Assembly: GCA_021396245.1 (NCBI GenBank)
Contig: WNYE01000031.1
Coordinates: 124,001-188,000 of the forward strand
DNA length: 64,000 nucleotides
Origin: Sporothrix humicola
Taxonomy: Eukaryota > Ascomycota > Sordariomycetes > Ophiostomatales > Ophiostomataceae
Reading direction: 5' to 3'
Shown: one piece after another, positions 30,548 to 42,089 of the stretch
Numbering within the stretch: position 1 is the stretch's first letter
How the letters are laid out: the number at the start of each line of letters is the position of its first letter
Position numbers and translations under genes: made by a program
Notes under the pieces: model-generated
Told to the model about the DNA's origin: nothing
What the model saw: only the letters and a program-made list of their open reading frames with translations
Database searches by the model: none

Positions 30548-31075
30548 AAACCATTGCTAAAAATAAAAAAAACATTGTTTTTTAAACAGTGTAGTGTATA
30601 CTATGCTAAAGTGGATCAATCATCAGGCCTTCTGTACATAAACAGCGTCTCTCCCACCCACCTGTAACGATACTCTCTCTCTCTCTCTCACGCTCTATCC
30701 AATCAAGGCAACAGGGGATTCGACACACTACAATACAACCATCATTACACACACACGTCTCATTCCGACATACTATACGTGATATTCCTCGTAAAGGGAA
30801 TAAATTGGCATGATATACTAAACATATCCACTTACATAAAGTTATTCAAGTATCCCGAGCTCCACGAAGCGTAAGCAAGGTTGTGACTACGGGGAAAAGA
30901 ATTGTGCGATACACACCAGACCCGTTTGCCTACTAATCCGCAAGTCAAAATGGAGACCGTTTTGCTTCTTAGCCGGCGATGTCACTATGTTGATCAGAAC
31001 AAGGCAGCCGCTTATCTGTATACTTTTCATTCCCCAGCCAGAGGGCATATCAATTGATCAGCCTGTTACGTAGAC
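30548..31075. other. Intergenic with CT microsatellite
   Basis: About 530 bp without a gene. A (CT)n run lies at about 30673-30690. AT-rich elsewhere. Confidence 0.5.
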
Positions 31076-33000
31076 CTAGTGAGCAAACCGGAAATCCAGC
31101 CGCTTGTTGCCTTCGTCGGTGGTCGTCGCCAGGTAGTGCAGGCGCTCTTCTTCCGACATGGCGTTCCAGATGCGGTCGCGGTACTGGTTGCGTTTGACGT
31201 AGTAGCATTTGGCCGAGGCGTAGACAACAACGTTGAGTGCTACGATGCCGAGCAAGACCTTGTTGCCGCGGCGGTATAGTGGCGAGTCGTCTGTCCTGTA
31301 GATTTGTGCCGAGATAATGCCCGACAGCTGCACAAACATGTTGTACGCGGCGGCCGATACCGTACGCGATCGGACAGCATTGGAGTTTCGGCTGTTCCAA
31401 GACACTTGAATGGGATGCGCGTAAGGCTGTGACAAGAACAGAGTCATCACAGCATAGACGACCCATTTGTTGCTGGAGCTGGTGTAGGCGACCTCAAGCC
31501 AGATGAGGAAAGGCAGAGCCCAGATCTGCGGGATGACGGCAGTCAGAGTAAGCTGGCCAGACCATTCCGAGAACGCGGCCAACAAGAACATTGTAATGAC
31601 TGATGGTCAGCAGGTATGGCAGAAATCAGAAGGATAGACTGAAAGGACCTACTGGAAAGCACATTCAGTGGGATGGCGAGGAGGTTGACTTCGAATGTGG
31701 AGAAGCCAAGACCACGAAGTGACAGCGTAAGATAGCTGCCGGGTGGACTCGTCGGAATTTCAAACAACATGCCAATGATGTAGAGTGGCCTAGAGGTCAG
31801 AATGTCAGAATCATGCTTAAAGTGAAGAGAAAAAAAAAACCGGATGGGACTCACCATAGATCATAATCGCACAGGCTCTTCCAGAGAAGTTTGGGTGTCA
31901 TCGGCTCTCGGTTGTGCATTCCACTCTTGGACGGATCGTCTCGCAAGATGCGGTTCGCCATGATGGTTTCTTCGCGTGGTGTGAACCATCCGTCCTTACC
32001 ACGGAACCAGCTCGCTGTCTGGCAAGGACCGGCAGGCATTAATAAAAAGGCAAAGAGCCCAGCCACGAGCGTGATCAATCCCTCAATTAAGAACAGCCAC
32101 CGCCATCCAGCGAGACCATGGACACCCCGCAGGTGAAGGATACCAAAGGCCAGGATATCAGCCAAGATCTCACCAGCCGTATCCATACCCCAGAACCAGG
32201 AGAGACGAAGAGCCAACTCCGAGTGCTTGTAGAAGTAGGAGAGATACAAGATTACATCTGGGATAAAGCCGCCCTGAAGAATACCGAGAAGAGCACGCGT
32301 GGCGAGGAACGAGGCTCTACCCTTCAGCCAGAACTGCGACCCGGCCACGATGCTCCACAGACACATTTGTGCCGGGATCCAGCGGTCCGGACCCATCCAC
32401 TTGGACACGAGCTGGGAAGGGATTTCGGCAGCGAGGAAAGAGATGAGGCGGACAGTTGTTCCGAGGTTGTAGTCTGTGTAGCGGTCACGAATGTTAGCGA
32501 CTGGGCAAATGGTGGTAGTATTTAGTCAGATATGGTAAGAGAGTGGACGGTAACACACCATTCGTGGACAACCCCAAGTCCGTCAAGAAATCGTCCGACA
32601 GGGCCTGCCCCAGGTTCGACCGGTCCAGCTCCAAGGCAATAAACATGATACACGTAAAACTCATAATACGTAAGTCAATCTTACGCAGCAGCTTGTACTC
32701 TTCGCCCCAGGTCCAGCGGGCTGTCGGGTCAAACCGCTTGATGTTCTCCCAGTGCGCTGGCGGTTGGTACTTGTCAGCCGTGTCTGGATCGTCAAAGACA
32801 CTCGGCAGCGTGGCAATGGCGTCTGGGTCGTAGTCGCTGCCCTTGCGGCGCTGCCACCAGAAACGGCGCTCCTTGGCCGGGTCGCCGAGCGGCGGAATGG
32901 ATGCCGTGTCGAGCGACGTCGACGACGCAGACGTTGCGATGACGGTGACATTGCTCTTGGGCTTATCCCAGTCGATGGGCCGCGCAAGAGTTGTAGACAT
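31076..33000 (-). CDS. MFS permease, allantoate/nicotinate (Dal5/Tna1) family
   Basis: Four exons: 32559-33000, 31855-32473, 31653-31789 and 31076-31599, giving 573 aa. Introns of 85, 65 and 53 nt have GTGTGT, GTGAGT and GTAGGT donors. The protein is an anion:cation symporter-type MFS carrier of about 12 helices. Fungal members import allantoate, ureidosuccinate, nicotinate, pantothenate, biotin precursors or small peptides. Cues are RKIDLRIMSFTCIMFIALELDRSNLGQAL at the first helix, SKWMGPDRWIP and NAMSEEERLHY at the C-terminus. A cytosolic N-tail of about 110 residues precedes helix 1. Given the nitrogen genes at 0.7-24 kb its substrate may be a nitrogenous acid, but the distance makes this weak. 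Confidence 0.9.
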
Positions 33001-34594
33001 GGTTTGCGTGAGAGGGTGGGCCTCGGATGTCTGTTTGTAAAACGGATGATATCCCTTTCCCGGGGTCTGCTTGTTAGTTATTTTTGAAAACTTGAGAGAC
33101 GTTAATATATAGGATTGTCCTCCTTATGTACATCTCCCACAAACCTCCCCGTACGAGGGGATTCCATTTTTTAGTTGAACAGCAATTGATATCCAATGCA
33201 TTGTCCGGCTGTTCATGCTCTGATCTCCCCGTCTGCTCTTTTGCTTGAAAGCTCGCCATTCTGCGCTGCATGCGTGGACTAAATGGCGATATCTAGTAGT
33301 GTCCTTTTGTTGTAACTGTTTCTTGTCGTTTTATGTGCGATTTCGGTGCATTTCTTCTCATTTTCTGTATATTTCGACGTCTCCCACGCTCGAGGTTGCA
33401 CCAGCGCCGATGGTATCATTGGCCCGCCAAATCACATCGCTGTTCCGGGGTGCCGTCGAACCGCAGAGACAGCGTAAAACAACGGCCGCCCCAGTTCTGT
33501 ACTGGCCGGTGTCAACGACGAGATCCGTAGGGCAAGAATCCCCACGTTGTGCAGATGCATGCGATTGGTTTATCCTGTACTTCTGTTTGTTGAGTCCCAA
33601 GTTTGATTGTGCCGATCTTCCCCTTTGCAGCCGAGCCGCCGTCTTTTGGCCTGGTTCTCTTCCTCAATGGCGGGCCCCCGGCCACGCTCCTGTCTGTATG
33701 TCCTGGCGGAACGCGCCATGACAGGACTCCGTCAGCGAATTGCGTCTTGGGTGCATTTGGCATTGCCCATTCTCGACGTGGGTTTAGCAATTATTGACCA
33801 CCCCAAAATGAGCCGCCTTCAATCAAGACAGAAAATCAACACAAGCCCAATTGAGATGGCCGTATCGGTGCCGACAATTTACATGCAACTTCCAGTTTTG
33901 GTGTAAGTTTCGTTTGATTTTTCAAGGCCAAGGCGCGACAGCGAACGCCACAGCCGGCGGCCAAGACGGGTAGCAAGGCTTATCTTTCTAAAGCTTTGCT
34001 ACAAACGATGTATACTAAACAAAGGGAAAGAGGACAAAACACAGCGAGACAGGCACACGCAGCACTTGCTATCTCCACTATCGCAAGTTCAGAAAAGTTT
34101 AAACTTTGACAATCAAAATGCGCGTGGGAGGCCCGCAATACTCAACAATCATCAGTAGTTGTTAGACACAATCCGCGCTGTAATGGCGTCTTCGGTCGTG
34201 TTGGCCTCTCCAATTTATGAGCCCCAACACTATGTAGCAGTGAAACAATCATCCCACACAAAAACGCGTCGTACAACAAGCTTCCGCCGGATTGATACCA
34301 AAATTGAATGTAATGGCCAGACAGACTCTATCCATAAGTTGGAGATTTCCTTGTTCTGCGATATATTCGTCTCTGTTGCCCTCTATTTTGTAAGCCACAC
34401 AACGCTCTTGCAAGCCATTTGACGCCTCTTTCGTCATGGTAAGGGTCCCGTCTCGGTCCAGCATTTTTTTCTCTATTTTAGTTTGTGCAGCCATATGTCG
34501 TATATTTCCCACACATGTCGTTCATCTCTAGCCCACCCCACCTTCGGCGTCGCGGATCTCGGGATAGTTACATTGTTTACCCCCCCTTCGCGTT
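33001..34594. other. Gene-poor stretch, degenerate
   Basis: About 1.6 kb without a supported gene. The small open frames on both strands have no recognisable family or consistent codon use. The first part includes the promoter of the Dal5-type permease. Confidence 0.45.
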
Positions 34595-35291
34595 TCACAT
34601 CCTCTTCAGCCCCCATTGATTGATAAAGACATTGTATGTATCGGGTGTCCGTCTTGGCTTTGGGGGTTCTTCATTGTCATATTCAGAGTCCGGGAGGAGA
34701 ACACGCCGGTCAGGCAGCGCGGGTATCTCGTGGACCCAGGCCGGCACACGAACCGGCGTCCAAGGGACCGGACTGCCGTCCACGTTCTCTTTAACCGTCC
34801 AGTCACGCCGGATCCCAAGCTCGAGCCGCCAGCTCATTGCTTCCACCAGAACCACGGCTACTTTGGCCATGACGGCGAACCGCTCTGCAATTCCTTTTCA
34901 GTCCACTGCACGTAGCCGTCGGGTGTCATGAGCGAGCGCGGATCGGCCAGCAACTCCATGGCCCCCCAGCCGGGTTCGGGGTCGAAGAAGATGTACTTTT
35001 GGCCCGCCCTTTTGGCCCGCCTAGTGAACGTGTCATCGCTGGTGCAGACTGCTCCGTAGAGCCGGAAAAAAAGGCACGTTGCAGCGTGTCACGGCACCGC
35101 GAGAGCGGCATATGGCATTGCCAATTACAGTCTCGGTAGTAGCGGTTGCAAACGTCCTCCCTGTCAGCCAGAAGCACGCGCGGTGGTGGCGGAAGCGGCC
35201 CCTGGGGCCAGTAGCGGGAGAAGGGCCACAATAGTAGACGCAAAAAGGTGAGAACCAGGGACGGCAGCGTGAGGCCGGGAACATTGCGCAA
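34595..35291 (-). pseudogene. Unidentified broken gene
   Basis: Three coherent coding stretches lie in order on the minus strand but in different frames. One ends near NAICRSRGAVTRC before a T7 run (35066-35072). A second includes RRAKRAGQKYIFFDPEPGWG and DPRSLMTPDGYVQW. The last is a 91-residue open stretch with VEAMSWRLELGIRRDW and PDSEYDNEEPPKP ending at 34595. The junctions lack good splice sites, and one coincides with the T homopolymer, so frameshift decay fits better than introns. I do not recognise the family. It could also be an unannotated multi-exon gene. Confidence 0.35.
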
Positions 35292-35446
35292 AAGCCAACC
35301 TAATTACCGCCAATACAAATGCCGCTCCTTTTATTCACACAAGCACGTCGTACCTTGATAATTCACTGTGGGTGACTATGAGTTCTCCGTTTTTTTAAAT
35401 CTGTTTCTATCCTGTTTCCATTGTTTTTCCATTATTGACTCCCGAA
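35292..35446. other. AT-rich gap between relics
   Basis: Nothing recognised. Confidence 0.4.
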
Positions 35447-35725
35447 CTAAACTTTTACAAATCCCGTCTCGTTGACACTTAAGTACTTGCAGAAGGCCTT
35501 GGGCGCCGTGCCGCTGGTCATAGTGCACTACCACATCAGACGCTTCTTGGCCTCGTCGACTTGGGCTTTTTCCTGGTACTGTGCCAGCTGGCCCGTAATG
35601 CTGTGTATCACACTAATTACGGTTAAAGAACACCACTAGGTCGCCCTCTTGCCACCGGTGTGTATAGATGTGGCCGGCCTGCCAGATGCGGCGCTATATG
35701 GCGTAGACTGTCGCTTGGGCCTGCT
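35447..35725 (-). pseudogene. Decayed C-terminus of a TauD-type dioxygenase
   Basis: Minus-strand reading gives AGHIYTHRWQEGDLVVFFNR, then after a short insertion with a stop HSITGQLAQYQ, then RLMW-stop-CTMTSGTAPKAFCKY, ending with a TAG at 35447-35449. The RWQEGDLV...NR...HS pattern is the strand containing the distal Fe(II)-binding His of alpha-ketoglutarate-dependent TauD/TfdA dioxygenases. One stop is TAG in place of a probable CAG, the CpA-to-TpA change expected of repeat-induced point mutation. The sequence differs from the intact dioxygenase at 58710, so it is another paralogue. The N-terminal half is not visible. Confidence 0.6.
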
Positions 35726-36938
35726 TGACGTCGTTTATATCTGTTAAAGTATTAGTGTCGGGGTCGTGTGTCATTAGCTTGTATATATAGTCTCCGTGAA
35801 CTTAAAAGAACGAACGGTTATTGTTAAGGTCACGTTAAACTACTTACGAAGGTACGTTAATAAATAAACATACTTCGACGCGTTAATTTATTTATTATAC
35901 GTGACTTACCGGATACTTTATTATTTTATTTTATTATTACTTGAATATATTGTTAGTTTTAATCTCTCGATTTATAGTTAAAATTTATTCACAACAACAG
36001 CATGTACCTTCTGTCCACCTCACAACGCGTGTGCTTTCAACCGTCCATGTTAGCAATTATATATGCCGGACACGACCTACAATGAGCAGGGTGCAAACCG
36101 TGTGAAGTGTAATTCGTTGTGCACGATGATGTTGGGTGAGTCCGGGATATGCGTGTATGTGGATTGCCATTTGTGGAGAAGTTGGCATGTCAGAGCCTTT
36201 GCCACCGTGCCGGGCGTGCCCACCGGAGCCACCTCCGCGGGAAAGAGCTAGACAATATTCTGCATCTTTTCTGTGATTTTTTTTTTCCGTGGTTTTTGTT
36301 TCCGTGATCCTGTTTCCTTTGTCTTGTTACGAACCAACCCAAATCCTGCCACGGCTACAACGGCAACGTTACGCAATGCGGGCGGAGCAAAATCGAGATA
36401 AAAAACGGACATCGGCACGCAAGGATGGATATACCCCGCGCGCCGATCACCAAACCACTGCAACAGGCCCGAAAGGCAATGACAAAGGGATCCTCCGGAA
36501 CTCTGTCGGCGAAGTCATCCACAAGCCTTCCTCGCCTTCCTTGATATTATTTGTGGATTTTGTTGCTTGAGAGTTGCGTCTCTGTGACGATGGTGGTATT
36601 CGCTTGAGTAGCAAATACATTCGGCCCTTTTCAGTTGACGCTGCCAGAACTGCATAGAGTGTCAGAGTCAGACAGTGTCCATGGATTCGCCGACGGGAAT
36701 AAAAAAAGTGTCTCTAAAAAAAAGAAACAAATGGAGATGCACAATGAAAGATGAACAGATGACAAAATAACACCAGGACCGTCGCCTAGCAAAGGTGATG
36801 ATACCTCGATGATCACAGTGGGTATAAATATAAGTAAAATGAACGGCCGTCCTTCGTGTACCTGGTACTTCCAATAAGACGGACGGCTTCTGAAGGGCCC
36901 CTTTTGAATCTCCAAATTCACCCACTCTCTCACACGAC
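35726..36938. other. AT-rich intergenic and esterase promoter
   Basis: 35770-36010 is strongly AT-rich with TTAAT/TTATT runs, probably decayed repeat DNA. From about 36600 the sequence becomes promoter of the esterase gene. No gene is supported. Confidence 0.45.
36823..36830 (+). promoter_or_regulatory. TATA box of the esterase gene
   Basis: TATAAATA, 109 bp upstream of the esterase ATG, in an otherwise mixed sequence. Position and match fit a fungal core promoter. Confidence 0.45.
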
Positions 36939-38297
36939 ATGACTCGTCTTCTCTCTCGCATTGCTCTTCTTGCCAGCCTCGCTTCGGCCGCTGTGACAGT
37001 CACCAGGACGCACTCTGGCCCCACCGGATACGAAGTGACCATCAGCTACCAGAATGCAAGCGTAAACAGCGTCATCATCGCGGCGCTGCCGCACCTGACA
37101 AACCAATGGCAGACGTCGTACTTCAACTCCGCCTACATTGATCTGGCCGACTACCGGCCGGGCGACTATCCGTCAAACCCGAGCCCGGGGACGTACTACA
37201 CGATGAACAAGACTGGCCCGGGGGAGTTTTCGTTTACGCGGCCGTTCCCCGGCGGCACCTACCAGTATTCGTTTTTGCTGGACTGTGCCAACGTGACGCT
37301 GTGTAGCAGCAACATATCGATGGGACAGCGCATCACGGACCCGACGAACCCGCCGTACGCGACGGTGGCCGGATCCGAGCTGGTGTCGTCGTTCCAAGTG
37401 CCCTACGACCGTGCATTCCAGTCCAGCGACGACCTGTCCCTCAACCAGGACTACGCGCTGCCGTATGCCGACGACAGCAAGCGTGGCACACTCAAGATGC
37501 AGACGTATCCCTCCCCGGGTGCTGTCAGTCCATCGGCGGGCATCCACGACTATGTCGTCTACCTGCCGCACGGCTACCAGGAGAACTCGACGACGGAATA
37601 CCCCCTGCTGTACTTGTCGCACGGTGGCGGCGGTGCCGCCGGCGACTGGCAGAACCAAGCCTACATCTCCCACATTCTGGACCGCCTCATTGGCGACAGC
37701 TGGATGGTGCCCACGGTCGTAGTCATGCCCACCTGGTACGGCCTGCTTGAGGGCACGACGAATCCCGACCTCCAGGACAAGAGCAACAAGAAGGCCATTA
37801 CTGTGCCCACAATTGCCGAGCTCTACTATGAATACCTCTTCCCGCACGTGCAGGCCACCTACCGCGTCAGCAACGACCCCGCCCACCGTGCCTTTGCCGG
37901 TCTGTCCGAGGGCGGCTTCCTCACGTACTCCATGTATGTCAACCACACGTCCTACTTTGGCTACTATGGCTTCTTTTCCGGCGCGTCCGTCAGCGATTCC
38001 GTCACCTTGGACAGCCCCGGAAGCTTTATCACGGCCAACGACACGGCCGCCAACCCAGCCCTCCGGAACCGCGGCATCTACGTCTCCTATGGCCAGTTTG
38101 ACAAGCTGTTCCAAACGTCCAAGTACTGGCAGCAGACGCTCGATGCCCTCCACATTCCCTACGTGACACGCTTCATTCCGTGGGGCTTCCACTTCTGGAA
38201 CACGTGGCAGGACGCCATGTGGAACTTTGGCCGGTCGACGCTATGGCAGCCGCTGCCCGTGAACGAATACACTGCGCACGGGCTGCAGACGCAGTAG
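36939..38297 (+). CDS. Secreted esterase (D-like/feruloyl esterase type, alpha/beta hydrolase)
   Basis: 452 aa, intronless. A signal peptide spans residues 1-18 (RIALLASLASAAV). Residues 20-150 form a beta-rich domain like the immunoglobulin-type domain that precedes many PF00756 esterases. The alpha/beta-hydrolase domain starts near 180 (HDYVVYLPHGY). The oxyanion region is SHGGGGAAGDW (227-237), the nucleophile is S323 in GLSEGG and the likely catalytic His is in WGFHFWNTW (about 416). Several N-glycosylation sequons are present. Members release ferulic or acetyl groups from plant polysaccharides or hydrolyse related esters. Substrate unknown, but with GH54, GH3 and a beta-helix pseudogene nearby a plant cell-wall role is reasonable. 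Confidence 0.88.
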   Translation: MTRLLSRIALLASLASAAVTVTRTHSGPTGYEVTISYQNASVNSVIIAALPHLTNQWQTSYFNSAYIDLADYRPGDYPSNPSPGTYYTMNKTGPGEFSFTRPFPGGTYQYSFLLDCANVTLCSSNISMGQRITDPTNPPYATVAGSELVSSFQVPYDRAFQSSDDLSLNQDYALPYADDSKRGTLKMQTYPSPGAVSPSAGIHDYVVYLPHGYQENSTTEYPLLYLSHGGGGAAGDWQNQAYISHILDRLIGDSWMVPTVVVMPTWYGLLEGTTNPDLQDKSNKKAITVPTIAELYYEYLFPHVQATYRVSNDPAHRAFAGLSEGGFLTYSMYVNHTSYFGYYGFFSGASVSDSVTLDSPGSFITANDTAANPALRNRGIYVSYGQFDKLFQTSKYWQQTLDALHIPYVTRFIPWGFHFWNTWQDAMWNFGRSTLWQPLPVNEYTAHGLQTQ

Positions 38298-38502
38298 GGT
38301 AGGCAAACTGGACGATCCAAAGGATCTAGATTGATGCAATAAGGCTGGACTCTGGTATATGGAGAGCACGTATAAGTACTTTGAGAACCAAGAAATGCAA
38401 GCCAAGATAAATAAAAATATATATTCCTGGTACCCCCATCCTGATAGACAACCAGCACCCACCCTTAGCACACGTATAACGCCCAGCCGTTCACTGCTCT
38501 GC

Positions 38503-39030
38503 TCACTGACAGGCAATGATCTGCACGTCCGTCACTTGGATCGTGCCGATGCCGCTGGCCGTGTACGCGAGGTAGAGACTGCCGCCTCCTGCATTGGCCG
38601 TGAAGTCAATGGTGTACGTCTCCCATGTGCTCGTCACGGCGCTGGTGGTCACGCCCACCTCGCCGGTGGCCAATCCAAACTTGAGGTTGCCGCTGCCGTC
38701 GCCGGCATTGAGAACCTTGTACTTGAGGGATGCGGTATAGGTGCCGCTGTAGGGGTAGGTGACAGACTGGATCGACAAAGCAGTGTCTTGGTGCGCAGTC
38801 ATTTGTGCACACGAGTCGTAGTCGCCGCAGGGTGCTATCAGAGTCCAGCTGTTGTCCGCGGGCGCCTGGTTGGCGGGAAAGTAAACGAACCAGGCGGATG
38901 ACGGGCTGAAGTCGGGTGCCTGCAAAATGTTTTGGCAGACCTGCAGAGGTGGTGTGCTCGGCTTGCAGGCCGCGGCCGTGGCCATGCCGGCCCAGACAAA
39001 AGGAACAGCGAGAAGACAAGAGGCCTTCAT
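38503..39030 (-). CDS. Small secreted protein, CBM-like jelly roll
   Basis: 175 aa with a clear signal peptide (LLAVPFVWAGMATAAA). The rest looks like one beta-sandwich: LQVCQNILQAPDFS at the start, the repeated strand pattern YSGTYTASLKYKVL, then STWETYTIDFTA and a final IQVTDVQIIAC. Four or more Cys probably form disulfides. This layout resembles carbohydrate-binding modules of the CBM4/CBM9-type fold found in fungal secreted proteins, but I cannot see a defined binding motif. It is convergent with the esterase gene, ending 205 bp away, so both may be part of an extracellular polysaccharide set. Confidence 0.75.
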   Translation of the reverse strand: MKASCLLAVPFVWAGMATAAACKPSTPPLQVCQNILQAPDFSPSSAWFVYFPANQAPADNSWTLIAPCGDYDSCAQMTAHQDTALSIQSVTYPYSGTYTASLKYKVLNAGDGSGNLKFGLATGEVGVTTSAVTSTWETYTIDFTANAGGGSLYLAYTASGIGTIQVTDVQIIACQ

Positions 39031-42000
39031 TTTGAAGCATCGAAGAGGGCGGCCGTGTTTGTGTCGGCGAAAGGATGGGTCTTGTAATGAATTGTCGTCG
39101 AGTACGGAGTAGAGATGAAGAAAAGAAGAGAAAAAAAGAAAAAGAGAAAAAACGAGAATCGACCTCGTCCCTGGTGCGTAATTTCCGTCGTTCGATTTAT
39201 TGATTCAAATGATTCTAGATTTGGATGCCCCTAGTCGTTGCCAATGGCCCCAAACCTAAAATGAACGTACTGTATTCCCATTCTGGTTGGGCTCGGTTGC
39301 GCGTACCAATAATATCACTAGAAAATCAATAGTCAAGCGGGACTCTAGATATTCTCCTCCATGCGCTGTCCTCTCTCTGAAAAATAATATCCCCCATTGG
39401 TGCCGTTTAGGCCGGCCAGCGGAGGCACCACATAAACGTCCATCACTGCATATGAGAGAGGGGGAGGCAATTGAATCTTCATGTGCAATTGGAACGCCCA
39501 AAATGATAAAACGAACTTTCGCGTGACCCCTTCACAGAGTATATCGTAGCCACTAAATGTAAAAGTCAGATCGATTTGCGCCCATGACGCGCTAGGTCGA
39601 AACAGTTCTGCATTCCATGGCAGGCCGTCGTAGTAACGGCGTCTTATGGCGAATCAAGGTACAATTGCGCCGGAACATCGTGAGTAACATAACCAGCGTC
39701 ATTGCCCAGTAGCACTTCGACATGGTCCCGATCATCGATATCCAAGTCCATGTCCGTAGGATAAGCGAGTACCATAGATCATAGATATAAGTATGGGGGG
39801 GGACACCAAATATTAAGATGCCAATTGTTATCGTGCCACCTGCTACTCCTAAGCACATCTGACGAATTATTTTTTAGGACACGGGCATCATGATGGTTAT
39901 ACATTATCCAGCCCGCGCTGTAGGTAGCCAGTGTAGTCTTAACCACTGCGAAGGAGTCAAGCCATACTCCGATATCTTTGTATCGTCTAGCCAGGGATTC
40001 CCTTCACGATTTCCCCAAGCCGGTCGAAAAAGAAATATCGTTTTTGTGTCAAAGAAATGGATTCCAAGGACCGTCTTCACTGCTGGATTTAACATCATAT
40101 CTGGATAGTTGGTGTCTTGAAATAGAGTATGGTCTCAAAAATGGAAGCTATATTTAAATTGGAATAAAAACACCTCGAATAGACTACCAACATTATCCAC
40201 GTCTACTGCCTCTTTTCCATTCCTTCACGTCGTTTAACCTTCTCTTTTCACCTTGATTTCCTCACGTAGTCGAGCAATTTGTTTTATATAGGACTACACA
40301 CAGCATCGTTTATGGATGTATGCCATAAATTAAAGTGCCAGTGTCGGTCGAAAACGATGTGGATGAAAGAGATCTCGGTTGATTTCGAAATGTATGTAAA
40401 GTGCACTGTAACTACTATCACCTCTGATCCTGTACGACTTCCTGTCCTATGTAGAAAGCTATACCGGTGATGGATCGTAAGTTGTCCAGGTTGCCTAGCA
40501 CCGTATGGCCCCCTTCTTAAAGATCGCTTTGTAGGCTACGCTATCGATGCCGTAAGTTACAAGTTTGTATGTGATAAGAAGCATGGCTAGGTTTCTTTTT
40601 TTTGCCTCTTTAACGTTGGGCTAAGTTGGTGTAAAAAGAGTATCAATGTATCGAGAGGGCCACGCGTAAAGTTCCAAATATAGAAACAATTGCGGATTTT
40701 GATGCATGTCAAATCTCTTGATGACTGACGATGTACGATCCTCGCCATTCTTTTCTTCCCCGTCAAGTACGGCAAGAGGCAATAGAAAACATATATAAAG
40801 ATATAAAGATAGAGCAACAGGTATCCACATGAAGTTAAGGGGTGTGTCTTTGAGTAGTACGGGGAAACTACGAGTCAGCTAAAACCAACATCCCATATGT
40901 ATCCCCCGCCATGTTAGATAGGAGACTAGGTTTTGACGTCAAAAAGATGTATACCAACCGGCATTCCCACCTGCACTATCCCGATCTTCAAAGGCCGACT
41001 TTTGAGTGTCCTTTTCTGAGCTCAGAGACTTTGTGTTAATGGAAACAAACGACACCCTCCCATCTGTTTTACGGTCCCTTGCGTATATATGCGGCTGTTG
41101 GCAGGGGCTTGATCGAACCTAAATATGTGCAGCTCTACCAACGGACAGTTGCCAAAAATGGAAGGCACAATACAGCCACTGTTTGCGTAAATGCGGCGAC
41201 GGCCCGTTGCTAAGCGGGTCAAGCCGAGGGAGGACAGTTGTGATGAAAATGGCAAGTGCGACTCAAATGGTAAGAACTACATCGGTCGCAGCGCATATGC
41301 TTCCAGCACGACAACAGTCTAATGAGCAAATCAAGTCCCTCTCTGGAAGGATTCTTCTGTCCAGGCGGCCCTGTCGCATGTAGTTACGATGTCGGTGCAC
41401 GAAAAATTAGAAGCATTGGCTTTGGGGTGAGGAGCATTTCGTCTGGTGTAACTTGCAAACTTCATCGGCAACCGCTTCCAATTCGGGTTTTCTTTGAGCC
41501 GAATGAGCAGCCAAAAACGGCATTTTCCTATCTCTCTCACATCACGAGGCGTTTCTGTGACCTACGTAGGTGGCTTGCTCATTTTCTTGGCGAGCTTGGC
41601 TGGCAGTTGGCATGTAACAGCGTATCTTCCACTTTGCCCTGTTGGGTAAGCCTCCTGACAGCGGAGAGTTTTACACGAATTCAGTTAGTGTGCCATGCCG
41701 GAGCCGTTCGGATCCAACCGCTGTACCTGCTTGGCAAAATGCTCCCCACGAACGCACCTAACGTAACACGACAAAAAAATTTGGCCAAGTAGTCCCTGCC
41801 TCGTACAACTGATCCAATGCTCAACTCACTCTTTGTCACTATTATTAAATGCACCGCGTAGTTTGTTTTAATAAAGGATTTCCATTTTAAAAGCTATAAG
41901 ATTGACGAGGCCTGAAAACGGAGAATCGTGCGACTCCTTCTTCTTCAAATTAGGTATTTACAAGGGTTTTGCAACCAAATCGGTGCTTTGTACAAAGAAA

Positions 42001-42089
42001 AGAAACGGTAGCAGAAATAGAAACAGAAATAGACCCGGGGGGAGGACAGCGGGCCAATTTTGAGTTGATTAAGATGGAGCGGGCATGCC
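39031..42089. other. 3-kb gene desert with degenerate DNA
   Basis: No gene is supported. Short frames on both strands show occasional coherent runs (for example minus strand about 39600-39780) but with stops and shifts and no recognisable family. A copy of the dispersed repeat lies at 40350-40470. The DNA is AT-richer than the coding regions. Confidence 0.5.
40350..40470 (+). repeat. Dispersed repeat relic, copy 2
   Basis: Matches 20380-20505 by eye over about 120 bp (roughly three quarters identical, with small gaps). Shared words include AGATCTCGG, AAATGTAT, ATCACCT and AAGCTATA-like. This copy is the more GC-rich and so probably the less mutated. Confidence 0.45.

Noticed and set aside
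30673..30690. Possible CRISPR-like or regulatory repeat
   Set aside because: Simple CT microsatellite without spacers; the genome is eukaryotic.
41322..41792. 156-aa plus-strand ORF
   Set aside because: No recognisable domain, host-unlike codon use, isolated in a 3-kb degenerate stretch.
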